8,741 bases of DNA, taken from assembly GCA_021817755.1 (NCBI GenBank), contig JAKAGC010000123.1, positions 1 to 8,741 of the forward strand. Reading direction: 5' to 3'. The notes beneath the pieces were generated by a model. That model ran no database searches. It was given only the letters and a program-made list of their open reading frames with translations, and had not been told where the DNA came from. The position numbers and the translations under genes are program-made. This stretch comes from Acidobacteriota bacterium (GTDB lineage: Bacteria > Acidobacteriota > Aminicenantia > UBA2199). Positions 1-5,083 of the stretch are shown here, piece by piece. Positions within the stretch are counted from its first letter, which is position 1, and the number at the start of each line of letters is the position of its first letter.

Positions 1-998
1 GACCTAAATAAAAAACATCATATGGTATACTGGAACCCTATTTTTCATCCTGCTCCCAATTATGGTCACAGATACAATAAAAGGCTTGAGTACCAAGCCA
101 GTGAAAACTTCAATTAAAGTCCATTTTCGCTTCAGAAACCGTTTATTTTCCATTGATTCGATGGTAATGGACCTTTTTTGAACCTTTTTCCCTGGGCCAA
201 ATTTCGCAGCACAAAAGGAGCCGTCAAGCTTCATATGCGTTTGGATCATGAAGGCTATTTTCCCTCTTATGCATTAATAACTGAGGGTAAGATTGCAGAT
301 ATTCATTTTACACGTCTGCTAGACCTACCAAAGGATTCGATTGTGGAAATGGATAGAGGCTATAACGATTATGAATTGTTTGCCAAGTGGCCAAACAAGA
401 AAATCTGGTTTGTTACTCGCTTGAAAAGCAATGCTGTCTACAAAATCATTGAGGAAAAGAATACCCCTCAAAAAGGAAATATTATTTCTGATCAGGTCAT
501 CCGCTTAACTGGAAATGATGCAGAAGAAAAATGTACTCATCCATTGCGATGAATTGTGGTTTGGGACGAAAAAAATAAGCATGATCTCCAACTTCTGACA
601 AACCATATGGAATTTGGTTCCACCACAATTTCTGCAATATACAAAGACAGGTGGGAAATTGAATTGTTTTTTAAGGCCATCAAGCAGAATCTGAAAATTA
701 AGACATTTGTGGGGACCAGCTTAAATGCTCTCAAAATTCAAATTTGGACAGCACTCATTGCGATTCTTATAATCAAATACTTGCAGTTTATAGCAAAAAT
801 GAATTGGTCTATATAAAATCTGGTAGCGTTACTGAGACTGAATTTGTTTATGTACCGCAATATTAGGGCATGACTCAATGATCCATTTGAAATACCCCCT
901 GAAGGAGCGGAGGAGGAGGTACAGTTAAAACTGAATTTCCCGGTTTAGGACAGCATAATAATAAAAATCGAATAAAAATCAGGGAACCTCATTCTTAG
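1..998 (+). pseudogene. IS4-family DDE transposase, decayed and 5'-truncated by the window edge
   Basis: This is the remnant of a cut-and-paste transposase with an RNase H-like DDE core. The first catalytic Asp is in the IDSMVMD context (codon 155-157), the second is in VEMDRGYNDYELF (codon 352-354), and the Glu lies in the IS4 signature Y-(2)-R-(3)-E-(6)-K, read as YKDRWEIELFFKAIK (640-684). The FPWAKFRSTKGAVKLH block is also typical of IS4. The gene is dead. A T run at 174-179 appears one base short and ends frame 2 at 179-181, after which homology resumes in frame 1. In-frame stops follow at 550-552 (PLR*IVVWDE), 814-816 (WSI*NLVALLR) and 871-873 (RA*LNDPF). A second one-base shift near 936-943 moves the C terminus FPGLGQH into frame 3, which ends at 996-998. 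All catalytic residues can still be recognised, so decay looks fairly recent. The first ~100 residues lie left of the window or are unreadable. Confidence 0.9.
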
Positions 999-1072
999 TA
1001 GGACAAATCTTGTCCAAAAAAGCATGAATTAATGGGAATGGTATATTTAATTTTTACGCGTTTTGGACAGCA
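944..1072 (+). repeat. Direct repeat TTTWGGACAGCA at and beyond the transposase 3' end
   Basis: TTTAGGACAGCA (944-955) and TTTTGGACAGCA (1061-1072) match at 11 of 12 bases, 117 bp apart. The first copy encodes the transposase C-terminal GLGQH. The second can be read as RFGQQ followed by TGA at 1074-1076, which resembles another IS4 transposase C terminus. The copies may mark a duplicated 3' end or sequence near the right terminus of the element. No left terminus is visible for comparison, so the element boundary is not placed. Confidence 0.35.
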
Positions 1073-1116
1073 GTGAATTATAATAGAATTTTAACCAAAC
1101 TAAAATAAAAATTAAT
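999..1116. other. AT-rich spacer with a small hairpin
   Basis: This spacer lies between the transposase relic and the 248-aa gene. GGACAA-ATC-TTGTCC (1001-1015) is a perfect 6-bp inverted repeat with a 3-nt loop, possibly tied to the end of the insertion element. No terminator with a T tract is visible for the 248-aa gene on the minus strand. Confidence 0.3.
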
Positions 1117-1863
1117 TTAAAGAATTTCCGATATTACAATTTTAATGGTGCCGTTTCTTTTTCCTTTATTTAATACAATTGGTTCTGATACTCTATCTAC
1201 AAATTTATATCTTCCATTTTCATCATTGATTATCCAATGTTTAACCGATTTAATGTTAACTAATTTAGGAACGTTCAGAGGAATTTCAATTTCATTTCCC
1301 GGTATTTTTTCTATAATCTTTTCATCTATTTTTAAAACACCGCGTCCAATGCTTGTCAATTTGTCATTTTGTGATTCTATTCCTTTAAAAGCTGATTCGA
1401 TAAGAGCTGAGCCGGTATCAGCTACAACACTACCCAAACCGGGAATTGTACCGAAAGCCGTTTTGACTGTAACTCCCAAAATTTTACTTAAAAAATTAAG
1501 AGCTTTATCTGGTTTTTGAACAGTACTAAGATTAAATTCTAAATATGATTCATCCTCAATTTCTTGCTTAAAAAGCAATTGAGTTTTAAACATTTCCAAT
1601 TCCAATTGTTTTTTTAGTTCAAATTTTTCCAAATCGAACAAATTTAATGATTCAATTTTATTTGTTTCTTCCGCTAATTTCGTACTAAAATATTCTTTAT
1701 CGTCTATTAATGGTAATTCCAAAACTGATCGAACTGAAGAAATACCAATTTTTGGCTTTATCCAAATCGCTTCGAAAAAATTTGAACCTTCCTTCTCATC
1801 TTCGAATACTCCATTTTCAAATATTTTGATTTCTTTGAGAACAATTTTAAATTTGCGGCTCAT
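1117..1863 (-). CDS. Hypothetical protein, 248 aa, with a Gly/Ala-rich hydrophobic central segment
   Basis: I do not recognise this family. Residues 1-50 alternate hydrophobic and charged positions (KFKIVLKEIKIFE, then FFEAIWIKPKIG), as in a beta-rich domain. Residues 60-105 are helical and charged (Lys/Glu-rich). Residues 122-162 form a Gly/Ala-rich, largely uncharged stretch (ILGVTVKTAFGTIPGLG, then SVVADTGSALIESAF) that could be a membrane-active or buried helical hairpin. Residues 170-248 are again beta-like and end KIVISEIL. No signal peptide or nuclease motif is visible. The start is well supported: GGAGG at 1871-1875 lies 7 nt before the ATG, and a promoter-like pair lies at 1907-1935. 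The gene is AT-rich like its surroundings and has an undamaged frame beside a dead transposase, so it may be cargo of the accessory region. That is inference, as is any role. Confidence 0.8.
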   Translation of the reverse strand: MSRKFKIVLKEIKIFENGVFEDEKEGSNFFEAIWIKPKIGISSVRSVLELPLIDDKEYFSTKLAEETNKIESLNLFDLEKFELKKQLELEMFKTQLLFKQEIEDESYLEFNLSTVQKPDKALNFLSKILGVTVKTAFGTIPGLGSVVADTGSALIESAFKGIESQNDKLTSIGRGVLKIDEKIIEKIPGNEIEIPLNVPKLVNIKSVKHWIINDENGRYKFVDRVSEPIVLNKGKRNGTIKIVISEIL

Positions 1864-1866
1864 TTT

Positions 1867-1875
1867 CTCACCTCC
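1867..1875 (-). promoter_or_regulatory. Ribosome binding site of the 248-aa gene
   Basis: The minus strand reads GGAGGTGAG here, close to the full anti-SD complement, with GGAGG 7 nt from the ATG at 1861-1863. This fixes the start and argues that the frame is translated. Confidence 0.75.
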
Positions 1876-1885
1876 AGAATATTAA

Positions 1886-2048
1886 TTATTTAATCTTTCC
1901 TCTATCATTTTGATTGCTATTATTAAAAAAGTCAAGTGTTTTAGCTGAATATTTTTTCTCTATGAATTTTAGTACATTATTTTATACGGTGATTTTCTTC
2001 GATAAATTGGGAATGCAATTCTTCCGAAGAATAACGCAATATAATCAA
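1886..2048 (-). pseudogene. Possible worn 3' end of an unidentified gene
   Basis: Two short minus-strand open stretches in adjacent frames have protein-like composition. The first, 2048 to 1977, includes YSSEELHSQFIEENHRIK. The second, 1981 to 1886, includes LKFIEKKYSAKTLDFF and NQNDRGKIK before a stop. One indel near 1980 would join them into about 55 residues ending 22 bp before the 248-aa gene, a normal operon spacing. Neither stretch has a usable start codon. I cannot name the family. Chance open frames in AT-rich DNA are the main alternative. Confidence 0.25.
1907..1935 (-). promoter_or_regulatory. Candidate sigma70-type promoter for the 248-aa gene
   Basis: A -35-like TTGACT (1930-1935, five of six consensus bases) and a -10-like CAAAAT (1907-1912, four of six) are separated by exactly 17 bp. 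They would give a short leader before the ribosome site at 1867-1875. AT-rich DNA yields such matches by chance, so this is a moderate call. It also overlaps the old coding fragment at 1886-2048. Confidence 0.4.
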
Positions 2049-2052
2049 TTAC

Positions 2053-2160
2053 TTACCCATACTTATACTTTAAAAAGATTTTCTTTATTTTTATTCTATC
2101 CCTTCTGAAAAGAATCTCCATTAATTTTATGCCACCCTTAACAAATAAAGTGAAAATCAT
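2053..2160 (-). other. Short ORF (35 codons), probably not a gene
   Basis: An ATG at 2158-2160 opens a 35-codon frame that is rich in Lys, Ile and Phe (IKIKKIFLKYKYG at its end) and stops at 2053-2055. There is no convincing ribosome site. It is listed because it is the only ATG-started minus-strand frame I found between the orphan gene and the repeat array. It may be part of the same decayed coding region as 1886-2048. Confidence 0.12.
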
Positions 2161-2167
2161 TGAACAT

Positions 2168-2407
2168 TTAACGAACGTTTGGACTTGAAACGAGATTAAT
2201 CTCATTCGAAACTAAATTAATTACACTGCTAACTAAATTAACCTTGCTTTCACCCCGGTTAATCTCACTCAAAGTTAAAACGTCCTCTAAAATTACATGA
2301 TTAATCTCACTCAAAGTGTAATTAACCACACTTTTTCTTCCGTCATCCTCGTTCAGAGTTAAAACGTCCTTGATTTTTCTATCGTCATCCTTACTCAGTA
2401 CCCCAAT
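2168..2407 (-). pseudogene. Open heptad-repeat frame inside the tandem array, no start codon
   Basis: The minus strand is open for 79 codons, from just after the TGA at 2408-2410 to the TAA at 2168-2170. The peptide is built of seven-residue units in pairs: LSEINHV, ILEDVLT, LSEINRG, then a simpler tail of INLVSSV/INLVSNE type, ending SSPNVR. Hydrophobic residues recur every third or fourth position, as in an amphipathic helix or leucine-rich coil, and Asp/Glu/Lys/Asn fill the rest. No ATG, GTG or well-placed TTG begins it, and the same repeat words continue upstream in a shifted frame with stops. It is therefore probably the 3' remnant of a longer repeat-protein gene, or a non-coding minisatellite whose length is a multiple of three. 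No function is assigned. Confidence 0.3.
2192..2203. repeat. Perfect 12-bp palindrome GAGATTAATCTC
   Basis: GAGATTAATCTC is its own reverse complement. It sits at the downstream (minus-strand) end of the tandem array and includes one copy of the TTAATCTC repeat word. It could be a protein-binding site, or simply the result of the repeat word meeting an inverted partner. Confidence 0.3.
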
Positions 2408-2409
2408 TC

Positions 2410-2779
2410 ATTACATATTTTTACTAATTAACCACACTTTTTTGTTCAATATTAATTAGCTTTTCTCTAACCTTATAATTCATGACTAAAACAATTATAT
2501 TTCATCAATCAATAATCATTTCCATTAACTCTTCAATAACTAATCGAACTCAATGCTTAACTAAAATTACACGGGTAATGATTCCTTTTCAATCATCCTC
2601 GATATAAATTTTATTTTCAATTATCCCCCGAACTCCATCACTGAAGCAAAAAGACTCAACTATGATACTCCAACTACAATTACAGGGGTTTTAGTCCGGG
2701 ATACTAATAATTAATAACGAATCCAACGGATTTATTTTGTTGGATTTAAAACTTTAGGTATCAATAAAATTCATTCCAA
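2410..2779. other. Gene-free AT-rich stretch between repeat array and DUF4435 gene
   Basis: No intact frame on either strand is convincing here. The minus strand holds worn repeat words continuing from the array (GTAATTTTAGTTAAGC near 2555-2570, CGAGGATGATTG near 2590, GTAATTGTAGTTGG near 2670-2685), broken by stops and out of the 21-bp phase beyond about 2580. The hairpin at 2720-2746 is the only other structure noted. No tRNA, rRNA or riboswitch is seen. Confidence 0.4.
2720..2746 (-). terminator. Hairpin downstream of the ATPase/DUF4435 operon
   Basis: AATCCAAC (2720-2727) and GTTGGATT (2739-2746) form a perfect 8-bp stem with an 11-nt loop, 34 bp beyond the stop of the DUF4435 gene. There is no run of T after the stem on the minus strand, so it is a weak intrinsic terminator. 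It may be an RNA 3'-end or processing structure instead. Confidence 0.35.
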
Positions 2780-3664
2780 TTATGATTTTAGCCTTGAGGA
2801 TATTAATTCATGTAGTTTTTTAAAATCTTCAGGCTGCTTTTTTAATGGTTTTTTTAATAAATCTTTGATTATTTCGTTTAATTTTTCTTTTCCTTGTAAA
2901 CTTTTTCCTTGAGCATCTTTAATCTGAAAACAATTTTTTATAATATTGGGTAATACTTTCTTGCCTCGTATCATTTCAAGCCATTTCCCGCTACCAAATT
3001 CAATTGGGTCTTTTCCACCGGTCATTTCCAAAATACTATTATTAAATCTCATACAAATCTCATCTTTTTCTATTGTATCTATGACCTTATCTTTTTGAAG
3101 AGAGAATTCTTTTGCCTCTGTTAATTTTATTAGTGCGGATTCTTTAGTTTGAAAATCAAAAGGATTTGTGAATAATTTTATCCAATTTGCCTTTAAGTCT
3201 TCTCTAATTGAGATCAAAACCTGATTTGCTGCGTCGATATATAGTCTTTCAGTGCAAAATCGAATTATTTCTTTTTTTAATTGGTCCTGGGAAACTACCA
3301 AATTAGTAGAATGACTTATATATTCGGGTATCAAGAAATAATTCTCTATTTCGCGTCGATGCCAGATTAAGAGATTTGATTTATCAGGATCAGGAAAATT
3401 GTCCCAACATTTTTTTACAAATTCGTCATCATAATGATCGCGATCGATCAGAAAATAATAATCAGGATGATATTTGAATAATCCTTCGGCTGCACTTCTA
3501 ATATTATATGATGGCCCCAAAGGTTCCACTCGGATTTTTTCCTCTAATAATGTTCTTAAAACAAGCGGGTCTATCGCATCAGAATCATTACCTTCAACAA
3601 ATAAAACATGCCTGGCGCTTTGTAAAATTTCCGAAGGTGAGGAGGGTTTTTTTGCTGTTATCAT
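2780..3664 (-). CDS. ariB: TOPRIM-like DUF4435 protein, PARIS AriB-like effector
   Basis: This 294-residue protein is the probable effector of a PARIS-type anti-phage module. The TOPRIM-like core is legible. LFVEGNDSD carries the acidic residue E24 after the first strand, YYFLIDRDHYDDEF gives the D74-x-D76 pair, and the DUF4435 hallmark HRREIENYFL lies at 102-111. A later GKWLEMIRGKKVLPNI block (226-241) resembles the conserved C-terminal part of DUF4435. In characterised PARIS systems AriB is kept silent by AriA and, once released, cleaves host tRNA. That activity is known for the family and not demonstrated here. The ATG at 3662-3664 follows the ATPase stop by 11 bp, and an AGGGCG ribosome site overlaps that stop, so the two genes are co-transcribed and translationally close. 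All acidic core residues are present, so it should be active. Other ATPase-plus-TOPRIM pairs of OLD type are the main alternative. Confidence 0.85.
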   Translation of the reverse strand: MITAKKPSSPSEILQSARHVLFVEGNDSDAIDPLVLRTLLEEKIRVEPLGPSYNIRSAAEGLFKYHPDYYFLIDRDHYDDEFVKKCWDNFPDPDKSNLLIWHRREIENYFLIPEYISHSTNLVVSQDQLKKEIIRFCTERLYIDAANQVLISIREDLKANWIKLFTNPFDFQTKESALIKLTEAKEFSLQKDKVIDTIEKDEICMRFNNSILEMTGGKDPIEFGSGKWLEMIRGKKVLPNIIKNCFQIKDAQGKSLQGKEKLNEIIKDLLKKPLKKQPEDFKKLHELISSRLKS

Positions 3665-3675
3665 TTTATTTCGCC

Positions 3676-4758
3676 CTAAGTTTTTTCAAGAAGGATACGT
3701 CTATCTTCATCAACGGATGAAAAAATTTCTTCCGAATGAGTGGCAATAATGTATTGATTTTGAGGGGCTAAATCGAAAACTTGCTTAACAAAATCACGGT
3801 GCCATCCGGCATTCAAATGAAGCTCAGGCTCATCGATGAGGACAATGGCGGGTATATTTTGAGTGTGGTACCATATTAAAAATAGTGTTGATATGATTTC
3901 TTTTTGGCCTGAACTCAATCCATCAAAAGTAAAAGATTCCTTTTTATTACCTGCTGGATAAATACGAAAATCAACGGTATTGTCTTTAGATGGTCGAAGT
4001 TTTTCGATCGTACCACCGGCAAAGCGTTTTACTAAATCATTGAGTTTTTTTAGAATATCGCCTGCATGCTCATCTTCTTCTGTTTCGAAAAGTTTGGCTT
4101 GTCCCATCATAGAACGTAGAACCTGTAATTTAAATGTACTGGATGGGTATTCATAATCAGACCTATAAATAGAGTGTCGAAGATTCATTCTCTCTCCGTC
4201 GATCATCATTGACAAAGATGGATATCCTTCTTGAACTTTCCTATAGCTGTGAAAATATAGATAGGGAGGGGATATCAACGGTTCTGAATTAAGACCGATT
4301 AGAGAATTCAGAAAACGTTGAACCGATTTCACTGGATTTATCTGAGCCCACTTTCCTATGTTTTTAAAAGCTGCAGTATTGCCATTAATTTTTACTTTTC
4401 CATTCATCTTAAGCTCGATACTTAGATCGAATTCTTTATCATCAATTGTAAATATTCCATTGATGTAAGCTTCATCTTTTCCTGAACGGATAAGTAATTC
4501 AGGAAGATTAATGGGTATATTCGGATAATTTCCTATTTCAAAGGGTTTTTCGTCGAAAAAAGTTGCAAGGAATAATAATGCGCAGGATTCGAGAACAGAT
4601 GTTTTACCATAACCGTTTTTACTTCCCATTAAATATATATCGGGAGAATTTGCCATACGGGGAGAAGGGAAACGAATATCCAATTCGTCAAGAATTTTAA
4701 AATTTTTAACCTTAAGGTGACGAAGTTTTATTCTATCTCGCTGTTTTTTATCGGTCAT
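3676..4758 (-). CDS. ariA: AAA15/ABC-type ATPase, PARIS AriA-like sensor
   Basis: This 360-residue ATPase belongs to the RecF/SMC-like group found in defence systems. An N-terminal strand pattern (LRHLKVKNFKILDELDIRF) precedes the Walker A GSKNGYGKT (45-53, catalytic K52). A variable middle region (about 75-270) includes SPPYLYFHSYRKVQEGYP. The ABC signature LSSGQKE is at 281-287, Walker B AIVLIDEPELHL at 304-315 (D309, E310), and the switch histidine H341 lies in IIATHS. In PARIS the ATPase assembles into a scaffold that holds AriB and releases it on sensing a phage anti-restriction protein. I infer the same role here from the DUF4435 partner 11 bp downstream. The start at 4758 is preferred over the in-frame ATG at 4779 because GGAGGG at 4764-4769 lies 5 nt before it; the longer form would add MKRWRVV. 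All ATPase motifs are intact. Confidence 0.85.
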   Translation of the reverse strand: MTDKKQRDRIKLRHLKVKNFKILDELDIRFPSPRMANSPDIYLMGSKNGYGKTSVLESCALLFLATFFDEKPFEIGNYPNIPINLPELLIRSGKDEAYINGIFTIDDKEFDLSIELKMNGKVKINGNTAAFKNIGKWAQINPVKSVQRFLNSLIGLNSEPLISPPYLYFHSYRKVQEGYPSLSMMIDGERMNLRHSIYRSDYEYPSSTFKLQVLRSMMGQAKLFETEEDEHAGDILKKLNDLVKRFAGGTIEKLRPSKDNTVDFRIYPAGNKKESFTFDGLSSGQKEIISTLFLIWYHTQNIPAIVLIDEPELHLNAGWHRDFVKQVFDLAPQNQYIIATHSEEIFSSVDEDRRILLEKT

Positions 4759-4763
4759 TACTA

Positions 4764-4769
4764 CCCTCC
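4764..4769 (-). promoter_or_regulatory. Ribosome binding site deciding the ATPase start
   Basis: GGAGGG on the minus strand lies 5 nt upstream of the ATG at 4756-4758. The upstream ATG at 4777-4779 has no comparable site, which favours the 360-residue product. Confidence 0.7.
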
Positions 4770-4853
4770 AGCGTTTCATATACGGGCATATTTTCGGAAA
4801 TGGTTTTATTTTTTATAAGAAATGCTAAAAATAAAGTTGAAAACATTCTATTC

Positions 4854-4899
4854 ATTATATTCATAATGATATTTTAATGGAAATTTATAGGAAATTCAA
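4854..4899 (-). promoter_or_regulatory. Promoter region of the PARIS-like operon
   Basis: TTGAAT (4894-4899) and TAAAAT (4871-4876, five of six -10 bases) are separated by exactly 17 bp. A perfect -10 hexamer TATAAT also lies at 4854-4859, but its -35 partner is poor (TTCCAT at 17 bp). Either would yield a leader of about 90-110 nt before the ATPase. The region lies past the lhr terminator, so the operon probably has its own transcription start. No operator-like inverted repeat stands out. Confidence 0.45.
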
Positions 4900-4983
4900 T
4901 AGGGGTAAAATTTTTGCCTTGGGTATGCAGCTCTTCAAAAATACAATATTTCAATCTTCGCCCTTTATGCTATCATAAGTTTA

Positions 4984-5002
4984 TAAAAAGGGACGCAGTC
5001 CC
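4984..5002 (-). terminator. Short-stem intrinsic terminator after lhr
   Basis: The minus strand reads GGGAC, loop TGC, GTCCC, then TTTTT (stem arms 4998-5002 and 4990-4994, T tract 4985-4989). The stem is only 5 bp but GC-rich and is followed at once by the T run. It lies about 80 bp past the lhr stop codon, so it probably ends lhr transcription before the PARIS-like operon. Confidence 0.5.
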
Positions 5003-5006
5003 CCTC

Positions 5007-5075
5007 AGTGTCCTCTGTGCTCTCTGTGGCTATAGAATTCTTTTTAAAAAGTGTCCTCAGTCCCCTCTGTGGTTA
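5007..5075. repeat. Pair of 26-bp CTCTGTGG-type repeats downstream of lhr
   Basis: Copies at 5007-5032 and 5050-5075 start 43 bp apart and match at 22 of 26 bases. Each begins AGTGTCCTC and ends CTCTGTGG(C/T)TA. Read on the minus strand they are the CCACAGAG...CACAGAGGACAC kind of word that recurs between genes in many environmental bacterial genomes (my recollection, not checked). The linker contains a 12-bp palindrome CTTTTTAAAAAG at 5040-5051. They lie between the lhr stop and its terminator, so they would be transcribed in the lhr 3' UTR. Confidence 0.6.
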
Positions 5076-5083
5076 GTTAAATA

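Larger units (their letters stand above)
2168..2580 (-). repeat. Degenerate tandem array, 21-bp basic unit and 42-bp higher unit
   Basis: Exact word matches fall at multiples of 21 bp on the plus strand. TTAATCTCACTCAAAGT occurs at 2259-2275 and 2301-2317 (42 bp apart). AGTTAAAACGTCCT occurs at 2273-2286 and 2357-2370 (84 bp). TTAAT/TTAAC unit starts fall at 2196, 2217, 2238 and 2259 (21 bp each), and TCATCCT starts at 2343 and 2385 (42 bp). The 18-mer TAATTAACCACACTTTTT at 2319-2336 recurs at 2425-2442, and CTAAAATTACA at 2287-2297 recurs at 2561-2571. Both offsets (106 and 274) equal a multiple of 21 plus one, so one base was inserted between them. Conservation is best at 2175-2426 and fades toward the ATPase operon. 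Related words near 2590-2690 are out of phase. Confidence 0.75.

Noticed and set aside
4..249. Minus-strand 81-codon ORF over the transposase
   Set aside because: It is antisense to clearly homologous IS4 transposase sequence and has no features of its own.
1145..1519. Plus-strand 124-codon ORF opposite the 248-aa gene
   Set aside because: It is fully antisense to a gene with a strong ribosome site and promoter-like sequence, and its Ser/Thr/Leu/Pro-rich product is typical of an antisense shadow.
1914..2108. 64-codon plus-strand ORF rich in Phe/Leu
   Set aside because: It has no ribosome site and low-complexity composition, and it lies over the minus-strand promoter and coding-like fragments. 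It is probably a chance frame in AT-rich DNA.
2168..2580. Repeat array as a CRISPR
   Set aside because: The 42-bp units are degenerate along their whole length. There is no conserved repeat alternating with unique spacers and no cas gene. The 21-bp sub-period and open frame point elsewhere.
2168..2779. Retron or other defence ncRNA next to the operon
   Set aside because: No reverse transcriptase is present in the window, and no stable long inverted repeat frames the region. The structure seen is tandem, not hairpin-based.
3676..4758. OLD-family or GajA (Gabija) nuclease-ATPase
   Set aside because: Those proteins fuse the TOPRIM domain to the ATPase. Here the ATPase ends shortly after the switch His, and the TOPRIM-like part is a separate DUF4435 gene.
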